From contig VZTG01009361.1 in NCBI GenBank assembly GCA_013397845.1, positions 419,755 through 483,754 on the forward strand: a DNA stretch of 64,000 nt, in the 5' to 3' direction. The stretch is from Melanocharis versteri (Eukaryota > Chordata > Aves > Passeriformes > Melanocharitidae). The notes beneath the pieces were generated by a model that saw only the letters and a program-made list of their open reading frames with translations, was not told the origin of the DNA and searched no databases. This document shows, in pieces, positions 1 to 49,276 of this stretch. The stretch's first letter is position 1. Each line of letters opens with the position of its first letter. Both the position numbers and the translations under genes were made by a program.

Positions 1-300
1 CCAAACCTCCGGTACACCCCGGTCAACCTCCCGCGGCGGGTGCGCGGCTTGTGATTGGCAACCAACCCAACCAATGAGCGCCGCGACCTCGACCCGCCTC
101 CCTTCGCCTCACGCCTGTTTCTTCCACTCCCCTTCCCTTATCCTTTTTTTAACGCTGCGGGCACTCCATTGGCGATCTTAACTGTCAATCAGACTCTTGG
201 ACCAATCTCCGTGCGACTCCTGAAAGAAAAGAGAAACGCGACCAATGGGAGGCTTCCCCGCCCCGCGACCGGGCGGGGCGGTGCCGGGGGGCGGGCTCTC
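1..300 (+). promoter_or_regulatory. SMAD2: SMAD2 CpG-island promoter with CCAAT and GC boxes
   Basis: This GC-rich, CpG-rich stretch lies just upstream of the presumed first exon and has no TATA box. CCAAT-type pentamers, the NF-Y core, occur at 54-58 (inverted), 71-75, 168-172 (inverted), 202-206 and 242-246. Sp1-type GC boxes follow at about 256-264, 271-279 and 286-295. This fits a broad, TATA-less housekeeping-type promoter, as expected for a widely expressed SMAD. The transcription start is not visible directly; I place it near 290-330, just after the GC boxes. The CpG-rich zone continues to about 660, through exon 1 into the start of intron 1. Confidence 0.7.
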
Positions 301-431
301 AGAGGAGGTAACGCTGAGGGAAGAGGCGGCGGCCGCACAGCACTCGGGGAGACGGAGGAGGGGGAGGAAGGGGAGAGGAGGAAGAAGGAGAGGAAGGAGC
401 GGTGGCTGTCGGCGGATCCTGGTGGCTCCCG
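300..431 (+). other. SMAD2: SMAD2 exon 1, non-coding 5' UTR (inferred)
   Basis: This purine-rich, GC-rich segment follows the GC boxes and ends at a strong donor, with GTAGGT beginning at 432. SMAD2 genes are known to start with a non-coding exon, and exon 2 here begins with 5' UTR sequence, so an upstream first exon is required. The left edge is a guess. A short in-frame ATG run crosses the segment but shows no family resemblance. Nothing in this window fixes the start; cap-selected RNA reads would. Confidence 0.5.
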
Positions 432-762
432 GTAGGTGCTGGTGGGTGCCGGGTCCAGGGTTCCTGCCCCACGGGCAGGGTCGCCCCGCTGGCGCTGCGC
501 GGGCCGTGGGGAACCGGCCGGGCCTGGTCCCGGCGGGGCCGGGGGCGCCTCCCTACGCCCTCGCCCCTTTTGTTGTGGTGGGACCCGGGCTGGGTTATCC
601 CGCTCCCGCCGGCGTAATCCCCGGGCTGTGGTGGGAGGGCCGCGCTGTGCCGCCCGTGTGTATGTGTGGGTGAGGGGAGGGGGGAATAAAGAAGTTGTGC
701 TGCTCCTTCTCTCCCCCGCTCCCTCCCTCCCTCCGTGCCCGGTGTGTTTTCCTTGCAGGGGT

Positions 763-845
763 CCACAGAATATCCCGAGCTGGAAGGGACCCGCCAGGAT
801 GATCGCGTCCAGCTCTTAGCGCTGCACGGGACACCCCCATGTGCC
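763..845 (-). mobile_element. CR1 LINE 3'-end fragment
   Basis: Read on the minus strand, this matches the 3' end of avian CR1, including the characteristic phrase 'ctggaagggaccc' on the + strand. It starts a few bases after a strong pyrimidine tract and CAG (acceptor at 756-757). The fragment is short and truncated, as most CR1 copies are. Confidence 0.6.
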
Positions 846-1109
846 TCCTGGACGTGCAGTCAGGTTTAGGTGTGCGAAACTCCATGGAGTTTTGGAGGAG
901 AAAGTTAGGAGCAATGTGGGGTGAGGAGCTGTGTTTGGAGCTAGGAGTTTGTGTTTGGGGTTGCGAGGCTTCGCCTCACCCTTTTGTCTGTCCCCTCTCC
1001 TTGTCTGCAGAGCCGCGGGTGCAAAATACACACAGCCCGCGTGAGACAGGATTTGAGATTACTGGTTTTGTTCACGGCGTTAATGCTGCAGCAACCTGTG
1101 TGTTGTCAG

Positions 1110-1215
1110 AGGGCAGGGGTCGGTGGGATACCTGGGCGAAATTCCTCCCTGCGAGGGTAGTGAGCCACTGGCACAGGTTGCCCAGAGGAGCTGTGGCTGC
1201 TCCATCCCTGGCTGT
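1110..1215 (+). mobile_element. CR1 LINE 3'-end fragment
   Basis: The typical CR1 tail wording is present in the sense direction: a 'gagggtagtgag' block, then 'ggcacaggttgcccagag' and 'ctgtggctgctccatccctgg'. The copy is truncated at both ends and has lost the terminal ATTCTRTG repeats. Short reading frames crossing it are remnants and not genes. Confidence 0.75.
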
Positions 1216-1276
1216 TGTTTGTAAACAGACACAACCTGGTAAGTGTCTCATCTGTCTTGATAAGTGCACGGGGGAA

Positions 1277-1653
1277 GTTGTGTCGTGATAAGGGCAAGTG
1301 GTTAGTGTTGTTGCTTCAGATTTGTGGAGTTCCTGTTTGTAGGGTTTTTTTTTTTTTTCTTTTTGTGGAGATTGGAGGGGAAGAGAAGTGCAATACAGCG
1401 TGGTCTTTTAGTCTTCACTCTGGGGAAATAAAAGAACGGAAAAAAGTGTGTGAATGAGTGAAGANGTTGGGTCGTGATAAGGGCAAGTGGTTAGTGTTGT
1501 TGCTTCAGATTTGTGGAGTTCCTGTTTGTAGGGTTTTTTTTTTTTTTCTTTTTGTGGAGATTGGAGGGGAAGAGAAGTGCAATACAGCGTGGTCTTTTAG
1601 TCTTCACTCTGGGGAAATAAAAGAACGGAAAAAAGTGTGTGAATGAGTGAAGA
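1277..1653. repeat. 189-bp direct duplication separated by a single N
   Basis: Copy 1 (1277-1464) and copy 2 (1466-1653) match base for base at an offset of 189, except for T at 1281 against G at 1470. Even the 14-base T run is the same length in both. The only ambiguous base in the window, at 1465, lies exactly at the junction. This is what is expected when two overlapping contig ends are joined without merging, so one copy is probably artificial. Confidence 0.9.
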
Positions 1654-4600
1654 GCTCTTGTGATGACTGTGGAGAGCTGTTGAACAGCTGGGATTCAGGC
1701 TGCAGGCTGGTCTTGTGTCTTTTTGGTTGTCCGTCACAGTTTCTGACTAAAAAAAAAAAAAAAAACCAACACGTGTGTTGTGCTCTTTTCAAATGCTTGT
1801 GAGCAGGATAGCACTAGGCAAAAAGTTTGTTTACTGGGTTTACCAAAACGAGTGTCACCAAGAAACTGCAGCCTGTGTATTTTGTGTGTGGAGCTTGTGC
1901 TATCACAGTCCACAGGTGTAAACGAGTTAGATTCCATTGGTAGCGAGAGGTTTATAATAACAGCTTGTTAGGAGACCGCAGGTAACAGCAGGTTTGTCTT
2001 TTCTCAAGTGTTCTGTCTTAGCCTGGAGAGCCGTGTTTTCGAACTGATTCATGACATTATTTCTGTGGGGGCTAGACTCTGTAGCGAGGGACTGATTAGT
2101 CCTTGCTCTGTTCTCCAGGCTGGAAAAGAAACAGCCTCTGGTTGAGGTGAGAGGCCAGCAGAGCAAGGTTGCTTGTTTAGGTTTTCTCATGCTTTGTCGA
2201 GGTGTTGGTGCGTGAGCGGGTTGTTTGTGTGCTCGTTCTGAGGCGCAGCTTTCAAACTTCTAACGTTTACAAGCTCTGGCGAATTTGAGGGGGATGAGAA
2301 TGTGAGTAAAGGAGGTGTTTGTGAAGTCCCTTCCCCCCTTTGCTTAGCACTATCATGATGAAAGATAACATTAGTTACAAATGCCTTTAAGAAGAGGAAG
2401 GGAAGGGTCTTGTTTAAGGTGGTTTCCACTTAAAGTTGAGTCTGAGCATATATTGAACAGCATATTGGGGCGTTGAAAAGAGTAACCTGGCAGCTGATTG
2501 TCGTTCTGCAGTTGTGTGGGTCAGATACACCGACAGCCACCAAAAGGAGTGTGAGTGTTTGAAGATCCAGTTTTCTTTATTGGAGAGGCTGGACGTGCAT
2601 GATAGAATCTTGGAGAAGAATTCATCAGCTTTCCTGGGGTTCTGTTTAATGGTAAAAGAAGCAGCACAATTGAAAAAATGAGGTTAAAGAATTGGTCTCT
2701 GAACTGTTCTCTTGTTTTCTTCCACCCAGCAGCTAGATTCACCAACAAAATCAAATACGCTGGAATTGCACAGCAAATCTCCAAATGAAAGGCTCTCCCT
2801 GGGTCCTCCTCCATCTTCCTGTCCCACTTGATCTTTCAGAAGTCTTGAGCACCAGTTGATATAATTGAGTTTATTGGAGCTCAAAAAAACCTCCCTGCTA
2901 CTGAGAGCAACTTTAAAAAACAAACCTTGTTTCCATCTCTCTAATCCCTTTCCCACAAAAGTACTGGGAGAACAGGCTTTGTAGTATGTTCTGGGTAACA
3001 ATGAATCTGAGCTCTGCTTGAGACTGGAGCGAATTCCTAAGTTTTGTTTGTATAAAGAACAGTACGCAAAGTTTTAATTATTATAAAAAGTATTCCAGAG
3101 TTTTCAAATGTATTCAATGCTGCCTTAATGGTTGTGCATGTAAATGCCCTGTAATTGAAAGCATCCATTTATGGGCCTGACTTGCTAAGTGAGCTGTAAA
3201 TTCTGCTTTTCAGATTGGATTTAATGACTTTTATCATAAAGCCATAAACTGGTTGTGAACTGTGCCGAGAGGCAAACAATACCTAAGCTTACTTTGCCAA
3301 AATATTTGTAATTGTTGATTTGTTAAACTGAATTGCTGCAGGTCATGCGATGGGATTAGGTTTTTGTAATAGAATGGAGAGTACAGGCAGCCCTGTGCTC
3401 AATACTCTCCGGCCTAGAAGAAATTGGCTACTGCAGAAAACCTTCCTAAACATTCCTCTCCACTTCCAGTAACAGAAACTCCATTGCAAACAGTAAGCCT
3501 TCATTCCAGATGACTTTTTGCTCTGATTTGACAGCCACAGTTTGAAGTAAGACCAAGCAGAGACCTCAAGAGAGCAGCTCCTGAGTCTCCTATCAGTTTA
3601 GTCTGGGGCTTGAGCTTGGTTTAAAACCCTGGAGCAATAAGAGGTTAACATCAGATACGTAACATAAGGGAACCCTGCTTATCAAGGGAGTGGGGGGCTG
3701 GCATGTCTGAGGAACACTAGGCCTGTACTGAAAGTGGACTTGCATTAACTAATTGTTAAATGCAATTGTTTGGGCTTTAACAAAGTGGAGGAGCTGCTAA
3801 GCTATAAACTGAAACAGGTACCTAGGTAACTGATAGCAGCTCTGTGAATATTCCTGTCAAATTTAGCTGCCCAGGAGTATTTATTTTCTAAAATAATGAA
3901 GCTGACACTTGCCTGTTGCACATGGAAAATTTTAGTCAAAATTAATGGGGTGAGAAGGGCTTAAACTGCTGTGGTTTGGAGTGCTTAGTCAGTCCCTGCT
4001 TTTCTGAGGCTGTTAATGTCCTTTGAATTTTAAGAAGTAGTACTCTGATATTGGTCATAATACTAAATAAATGGAAGAATTTTGCATCTTTGTAAGGACA
4101 GGTGGATTGGCCAACTACAGTTGTGGTAGTTTTCCTCTCCTGCAGTTCTAGGAGAGGTGCTAAAATACATTGGGCCCTCCAGTAGTTTAATCAAAGGTCA
4201 GGAAAATTAGCAACTCTTCCTTCTCATGTCTCCTGTTGCAGGCAATTTTAATATGCCAGGAGTGCATGTGTTAGATGGAGTGCTAATTTTTAAATAGCAA
4301 TACACCTTTTCATTACTGCATTTGGCTACAATTTGAGGTAGCCCTTAGTAATTGAAGAAAAATCCAGCCTCCCAAGCTTTTCTAAGATCATGATCATTGC
4401 TTGTTTAGTTCTGTGTATGAGAAATTTGAGTTTTCTCATTTGATTCATAAGCAAACTTCGTGGAGTGAACGAGATATATAGTCATAATATGTGAGTAACT
4501 GTGTTTTCAATGAATACAGTTATGTAGGTTTTCAGGATGCATTCAATACTAGGGCATGGTAAACTTAAAGATGAATGTGTAAATTGAGTCTCTTTATAGG

Positions 4601-7214
4601 CATGTTTCAATTTCTCACTGTAAAGCTGGCCCAAGGAGGAAATCCCTTTGCTCCTCCTGCCCTCCAGGATGGCAAGCATCATGCCTTGAGCTTCATCAGC
4701 CTGTGTCAGAACAGAACCAGGACCTTGGTCTTGCTCTCTGGAGCTCTGGTCTCTGAGCTGAGCTGGACAGAGCTCCTTGGGATGGGAGCTCCCCAGAGCC
4801 ACCTCCCCTGCTGGGCTAGTTGGCTGAAAACCTAAACTGGAGTCTGAGGGCATTACTCAGTAGGGGTGAATTCCCCTTCTGTCAAAGAAAAAAACAAAAC
4901 AAACACTAACACCCAATCCCCAGCAAGGGAATACTGCCCTGCTCTGACCTGAGTATGAGGAGGTAAGCATGAGCAGCATATCACTTTTTTTGGTGGCATT
5001 TCTTCAGAAAGGTATCACAAAACCAGGCGTCTGTTATTCATTTGTTGGAAGTGAAAGAATTAGCCCTTCTGGAATCTCGAAAGGCAGTTTTTGGATGAGT
5101 GGTGGGTGCAATAGACTTCTCTTGTCTGTTCCACTGGGTGATTTAAGATAGAGTGTGTTCTATCTGAAATGGAAGACTGACTTTGATTTTAGTTTAAAGT
5201 TCGTCCTGAATTCAGGTGCACGTTACGCACTTGGTGAAATTGATAAAGAATCTTGTCCAGATTCCAGGATTAATGAAAAAAACATTGCCTTTAAAAAAAA
5301 TCTCAAAAATGGGACTAAAGTAGGGAGGAAATTAACTTGTAGACTTTCTCTCAAATACCACAAATTATTTTCCTCGATCTTCTTTTCTTGGGAGCTTAAC
5401 TTCTGTCCTCTTTATTCCAGAAGAGCTCTTGCAAATGAAATTCTTCTAAGCCAGAATACTTCTAGTAAAACTAGGAGAGATCAGATTTCTTTATTTCAAG
5501 TTTAAGATGAATAAGCAGACTGATATGAAATATGTTGCATAAGGCTTTAGAATAAATTAGCCAGAAATCACTTGATATTTTTGGTAGCACCAGTGTGTTT
5601 ATAGTATGTTCCAGACACTCAGGAAAGGAAAATTTCCCTTGAAGATTTTAGTCTGCTAGCATGCTGCCCTTAAGGTTTTCTTCATCTTTTATGCTTAGTT
5701 ATTGCTGGGATCATGGGCTTAATATTTAATACTTGTTCCAGAGAACCACAGTAGAATGGAATAATAGCAGACATGACTCAAACTTTGACTTTAGAAGTTG
5801 CCAACTATGACACTGTTTGACCAACTATAGAAACATGTGTGCATCAGGGAGCAGAGATATGCTGCGGGGGCAGAGATGAAACAAATACCACCAAAGTTAG
5901 ACAATTTGTAGTTTTTCCAGTCTTAATCTATTGGGAGTAACAGCACATGCTCTCTGTGTCCCAGCAATCTAAAGGAACTTTTGTACCTTTCTGGGTAGCA
6001 GTGAGTACTCCTCGAGTATCCAAAGCTGCAGTTTGAAGGCACAGTCTGGAGATGGACTTGGGATGGAAAGGGTTGAAATGGAAATTTTCTGCTATGGAGC
6101 ACACTGCTGACTTGGTACCACTAGTTCGACTGCAGTTGAGCTTGGAAAGGGATCTTGTAAAATCTCCCTGCAGTTACTCACAGAGTCCCTGAATCCTGGT
6201 GTGTTGGATATTGTGTTGTAGTGGAAGTAGTACACAGGAAGGAAAAAAAAGATCAGGTTTGGGCCATGCCATTGGGCCTCAGCAGAAGAGGGAAAAGGGG
6301 AGATGATGCAAAGAGTAAGTGGTGGTGAAGCACGTCTGAGCTCCTTTTGGAAGCAAAGGCTGTGGGTACTCAGTTTTTTGAGGAGGTTGGCTGTAAACTG
6401 CAAGGGAATCACAAAAAACCACTTCGGGTAAGAGGGAATGTTACATATTCAGCATGTATTTAATCTGAGGCCATTTTAGCAATGTGGAAATGTTTCTTGC
6501 AGCGTTGGTAAAGATTGTTGTCTGTGTGCATTTGGGGGAAGAACATATTCTATTTTTTTTTTGTGGACGAAGAATGTGTACCAGGCAAAAATCTAGAGGA
6601 GTCTTTTTAGCAAGAGGCAAGTATCAGCAGTGGCAGTGCATGCAATTACTGTTGTTCAGGAGATCAAAACTTCTCTATTACCAAATCCATTTGAAGGTAA
6701 AAGTTATAATTGATTAATAGGAATGAGATTTGCTGGTCAAAAATGAGCATTAACAGTGACTCCTCAACCCATTAGTATAAAAAAAGATGTTTCTGATACT
6801 ATCTGGGTGGGTACAGTTAGAACCTAGTGCAGGTCTAGGGCTCCTTTTTTTTTTATTTGAGCTCCTGACAGACGTTTGGCAGCACTCTTGTGCACCCTGC
6901 CTTCTATCTGCAGTTCCTCATGAGGTGTAAATTTCTGTCTTTGGTACTTTTTATTTAAATTATAATGTTGGGAGCTTTAGGATAATAGGACCAAAGGGAT
7001 GAGTGCAAAGATGACCTTAGGCCGATACAATCTTTTTCTGTGGTCCTTAGATTAGTCCTCATGCAGTGTCTTCAAGCACTTCTAATTTAATTGAAGAAGT
7101 AAAGCTTTCAGGCTTGGCATCTCTCCGGAGGAGCATCCCAAACTGTGAGCTGTGTTTAGATAGTTTTTTTGTGACAAGAGGCTGAGAGCCCGCTTACCTG
7201 GGGAAGGGATGTCG

Positions 7215-7470
7215 TTCAAGTGTACAGAATCATGAAGCTTGCAGACCAGATGAATACAAATAATTCTTCAGCAAAGTTTGCAGTGGTAGAACAAGAGTGA
7301 CTTTCTGAAACTAGGAAGGGAATAAATTAAGTTACTTGAAGAAGCTCTTTTAACAGTGGACGGTTAAATACGAGTGCAGTCTGCCACAAGAGGTTGTGAA
7401 GACATGTTCAAAAGGTGGTTAGATGCATTTGTGGACAGCAACTCCATAAATTCCTGCTGACGGGAGTAAG
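7215..7470 (+). mobile_element. Old, degenerate CR1-like fragment
   Basis: Several phrases in order recall the 3' part of an ancient CR1 subfamily: 'tacagaatcatgaag' near 7225, then 'ctgccacaagaggttgtgaagac' around 7381 with a mid-block break in similarity, then 'ggttagatgcatttgtggaca' near 7418. The match is weak and interrupted, consistent with an old insertion. The boundaries are approximate and are a judgement from memory of the family. Confidence 0.5.
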
Positions 7471-9705
7471 TAGCATTGTAGCCTTTAATTTTGTGTTGTA
7501 GCAGTTTAAATTGCTGAAGGATTATGAGGAGAGTGGACTACAGAAAACAGCCAGGTTCACATGCTTTCCTTGAGTAGCATGTCCTTTTGCCAGCTTAGGA
7601 GCCATTGGAGCACTAGGCTGGATGCACCATTGCTGCTTTTTCATTGCAAAATCTGCATTTATCCAAATTGCTCATCATTCAGCCCAATCATGCCTTGCAG
7701 TTTACACTATCTTCTCTAGGCTTGGAGCAGTGTGTCTTTTTTTTCATAAATTAAGCTGGCTGAAATACTCTCATGTGAGTACTCATCACAACTGGCTGAA
7801 GTATTAAGCTGAATGAAGTCCTGTCCTACTTGTGTCACATTCTCTCTGCTCACCCTTTGAAAGATACAGGGCCGCTACTGGAATAACTTACTGAAATGCT
7901 TATTGGTAGCTCCTGGCAAATCCCTGACATGGCAAAACAATAGCTAGAAGGAAGAAGTTAGTTTAAGCCTCCCAGACTCCTAGTCTGCAGCTGTGATGTA
8001 TGTTGTGTTCTTGTTAAATAGCTGCTAAACTGCAAAAATCATTGTTATAAAGGGCTCTTTAAATGTGTCTCTTGGTGTTTTGGGTTTTTTTACAGCTAAT
8101 TTTCATGGACGTAGCAGATCAATTTGTGCTTTCTGACATATTCTGCAGAAGCTGGATGACCACGCATCTGTAAGGCAACTGTATAAAATTAAGTACAGTA
8201 TCTAAAAATTTCTCATTAGTTAGGTCTGAGCCTACGGTCTTTTGGAAATATGAAAAGAGATTTTTTTAAAATTTATTTTCCTCTGAGTATGTCAAAATAA
8301 TATGAGAGTTCAAATATGGAGAAAAATTGAAGTGTATGAAATTTCTAAATTCCTTCATGCTCCAAGACTTAAGTCACTCAATGTGCATTTGAAGCAGAAA
8401 GGCAAATCTTTGTTTAAGAAAAAAAACACCAGAGAATACAGAAAATTATATATCATTCTTAGGGGAGAGAATACTGCAAAATTGAGCACCTCATCACAGG
8501 GAGTATTAAGCTGAAAAATTGGATAAAAGCATTGAGAATGTTTGGAGGGCGTGGAAGAATAGGCTCTGAAAGAGGCTATTTACCACCTTGGTGGTAAATG
8601 AGACCTTTCTGAAGTCTGTGTTTTATAAGGCTGACAGTCAAAGGAGTGTTCTGTGGCACTGAAAGGTGTCAAATTTGAAGCTAAAGAATAGGAAATACTC
8701 AGATAAGGATAAGAATTGGTGTGTGGATCAGCAATGATAGTGGTACTTGATTGCCTACATCTGTCAGCACCGAATTTAATATTCAGATATTATACCATCA
8801 GTTGCTACTCTTTGAAACAGGGTCTTAAAAGCCAAAGAGGTTGTGTCCTTTAGTTCAGTCTTTCTGAATTTCTTGTGTGTGCCTCTGAAGCACCCAGTGC
8901 TGGCCTTGCTCAAAGGTTGAAGTCGTTTTATGAAGCTCCCAGTGACTGCTGCTCTGTATTTTAGAAACCGGGTGTGTTTCTTCAACCAGTGGAGGCCATG
9001 CGAGCCTGCCTGTTTCATCTCTGGAGCTACTTGGTGTTCTCATTAGGGGTCTAATGTGTCTCACTGCCTGGCCCTCAAACGGTTCAGAACATGTCAGGCT
9101 GCTTTGGCTTTGTCACCAAAATAAATGATTTAAATTGAAGCGCATTTCCAGCTATGCAGTCAACACTAGCCGTGCAGTTGAAGTCTGGGGCTAGAGTTCT
9201 CTTTCCACGCTCCTGTAACTCATCTGACATCACCTGTACTACATCAGTACCATGTGTGAGCAGCTTCTTAGGTTGAAAGAGAACTAACTTGGCAAAAAAC
9301 CCACAGAATTGATCAGTTTTCACTCTTACCTGGCTGAATTTTTGTGGAAGAGCATTAGCACTGGTGCCAAGGTGGTGGTGCCACAGGAAGGAAAGGAAGG
9401 AGAACTGGGCTTCCTGTGGCAAGAAGCTGTTGTGTTGACTTGACTCTTTATGAAACTGCACCCTGAGCGTCCTGGTCAGTGTTTCACTAAAAAATGTTGT
9501 CTATTCAGTTTATTTTTCTTGTTTGCTGTAGCCAGGCCTCCAATGCAATGCTTTTGCAGTCAGCAAAACCTGCAGTTGGAGTTATTGGGGCCAATTCAGT
9601 AGTAATTTAATGTTATTGGAAGAATGGAAGTTCTTTATAGTCTTGTGTGAAAATAAATGCTTTGTCTTTTTATCAGGACTTCTACTGACGAAAGAAGCGC
9701 AACAG

Positions 9706-9945
9706 TTTAAAACTGAGAGAGAGTTGATCTGGATTGGGTATAACGAAGAAATTCATGCCTCTGAAGGTGGTTAGGCCCTGGCACAAGTTGCCCAGAGAAG
9801 TTGTGGCTGCCCCATCCCTGAAAGTGTCCAAGGCCAGGTTGGATGGAGCTCTGAGCAGCCTGGGATAGTTGAAGGTATCCCTGCCTTTGGCAGAGTGTGC
9901 AGCAAGATGATTTTTAACAGTCCTTTCCCAAAACACTCAGTGATT
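9706..9945 (+). mobile_element. CR1 LINE 3' end
   Basis: This is a clear CR1 tail in the sense direction: an 'aaactgagagagag' block, 'ggccctggcacaagttgccc', 'gtggctgccccatccctga', 'gtgtccaaggccaggttgg' and 'cagcctgggatag' in the usual order. It ends near 9945 without intact terminal repeats. The short minus-strand reading frame across it is a by-product. Confidence 0.85.
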
Positions 9946-11563
9946 TACGATGGAGTATTTTGAATGACTTGCATAAAATTACCAGTGTTGATCTTGGTCC
10001 CTGTTAATTGGAACCTCTGTCTCCTTGTCCCCAGAAAACTGCATTCAGTCATTTTTTTGGGTGCTCTGAGAAGGTGGTTTATGGAGGTGTAATTTATTTG
10101 AAACTGAAATGTCATGCCTACTGAATGTTCTGTTTTGTGGGAGCTGCAAAGTTATGACTTAAAGTTACCTGTAGGATATAATCCAGTGTTTGTTGACTTG
10201 GCCCTCACTGAAATTGCAAAATGTGACAAGGCATAAATTAGCCATGAGTGCTGTAGCCTAAAGTACCTCAAATCATGCTGTGCAGGTGGGAGAATTCAGT
10301 AAGACAAATTTGGTATGTTTTGGATAGAGGTGGAGAGTGTGCCTGTACAGGTCGGAGGGGCACGTAAGCTGCCTTCAAAGCTCAAATCAAGTAGCCTGAA
10401 GGTAATGTTAGCTTTTAGCTAAAACAAGGTATTTTCAGCTGGCTGAACTAACTTACACAGCTTGGGAATATGGGAACTTTCTGGAGTTCAAATACCCATT
10501 GTTGCCTGGAAATAGGATAATTTTTGACTTCAAAGCTATGCTTCCATCCGTAGGATCATTAATGTCCTTGAGCAATTTCTAACAGCTGTCTGCCTGTTGA
10601 TTTCAGGTATTTTATTTTAATGCCTAAAACTGGCCTAATGGAAGCTGCAAAAGCAGGATGCTTTTTTCTAAGTGGCTACGAATTCTCTTTTAAATGATTT
10701 GAAGTGCATATTGCAGTGAATGCTAAACATAGGTCCAGTTTCAGCATGCATTTTAATATTTAATTTTATATTAATATCCTGATCAGGTAGTTATACTGAG
10801 TGAAAGGCTATCAAAATTGAAAACGGACAATTCTACTACCCTGGTGCCTGCAACGAAGATTTTAACTGTTCCTTTAATGAATTTTGAAAGAGTTGATTTT
10901 AAGTTGATTTCAACTGCCAGTTGAGAAGATTCATTATCTGTAGGCCGTTGAATTTTAGAGGGGAATAGGCTTATTACTAGACTTAAGAGGACTTAGAAAT
11001 TGGTGTCCCCCATGGAACAAAAATTGGCAGTTATTTAAGACGTGTCAAAGAAAATGAGAAAAGGTTTGTGAAATGGTTGGCTGTGGGAAGATTTCTGTCA
11101 AGCCGTAATGACTAAAAGACCTTCCAAACACAATTTCACCTGCTGACTTAATTTGAAGATGGGCAGAACATGCATATGTGTGTATGCAATTTGTCAGTCA
11201 CTTGTGGAAAATATTAATAAATTACTAAAACCAGCTAGCCTAGGTACAAAGCTAGACTCAAGTTACCTTCTGTATTTGCTGAAGTTTGCTTTAGTGAGGA
11301 AAGACTTGAGAAAAAAATTAAATTTCTATTCCAGCAGTAATCTTGGTCTGTGTTAGCTGTTGAAGAGTCTACAGCAAACTTGATCTTTATTGATGAAGTA
11401 CCTAACTGTGATACACACTACATCTGAGCTATTTATCTGTCTGGTTTTTTTGGGATGCAGTGTCCTGTGGTATTTGGCAATGAAAGGTCCTAAGGGAGAC
11501 AGGTATCTGTTTCATGTGAAATCTCAGTGCTAACGTGTCTCTTGTTTTGGTTTGTGTTTTTAG

Positions 11564-11620
11564 GGATTGCACGGGAATCTGCAGTTTATTGCTTGCTGAG
11601 TGTCCTGTCTGGTGAAAGTC
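11564..11620 (+). other. SMAD2: SMAD2 exon 2, 5' UTR part
   Basis: This 57-nt leader lies between the exon-2 acceptor and the start codon. It has no ATG, so no upstream reading frame competes within this exon. The start context has G at -3 and T at +4, a moderate Kozak match. A GTG-initiated in-frame extension from 11600 is possible on paper but has no precedent in SMAD2. Confidence 0.8.
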
Positions 11621-48985
<37,365 letters not shown>

Positions 48986-49107
48986 AACTCTCCTCTGTCA
49001 CCAGTGGGCTAAAAATCGAGTCCAGTCAACAGACTTAATATAACAGCTCGTCTGTCGTAGTATTTGTGTGTGGTCCCCATGAACTGTTTACTATCTAAAA
49101 AGGTTTT

Positions 49108-49208
49108 TTAAAAAGAAAAAAAATAAAAGAAAAAGAAAAAAAAAAAGAAAAGAAAAAAAAGAAAAGAAAAGGAAAAAGGAAAAAAAAAAAAAAAAAAAAA
49201 AAGGAAAA

Positions 49209-49240
<32 letters not shown>

Positions 49241-49276
49241 AGAAAAGAAAAGGAAAAAGAAAAAAAAAAGAAAAAA
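49108..49276 (+). repeat. SMAD2: Polypurine (A/G) tract in the 3' UTR
   Basis: About 170 bases are almost entirely A with scattered G on the + strand, including runs of 20 or more A. It begins about 120 nt after the stop codon, and the sequence on both sides looks like ordinary SMAD2 3' UTR, so it is an expansion inside the UTR. On the minus strand it gives an artificial phenylalanine-rich frame. Confidence 0.95.

Larger units (their letters stand above)
432..11563 (+). other. SMAD2: SMAD2 intron 1
   Basis: This 11.1-kb first intron separates the 5' UTR exon from the exon carrying the start codon. Its donor is GTAGGT and its acceptor is a T-rich tract ending in TTTTTAG at 11563. It contains two CR1 pieces near the promoter (about 763-845 and 1110-1215), the 189-bp duplication with an N at 1465, a 17-base A run at 1749-1765, an old CR1-like fragment around 7215-7470, a clear CR1 3' end at 9706-9945 and a 22-bp palindrome at 8578-8599. 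The rest is unique, AT-rich sequence in which I see no gene. Confidence 0.75.

Noticed and set aside
245..819. Several long open frames on both strands in the promoter and exon 1
   Set aside because: GC-rich CpG-island sequence lacks stops. The predicted proteins are low-complexity R/G/P-rich and overlap the 5' UTR and its flanks.
11600..11620. In-frame N-terminal extension of SMAD2 from a GTG
   Set aside because: GTG starts are rare in vertebrates. The ATG at 11621 gives the universal SMAD2 N-terminus MSSILPF.
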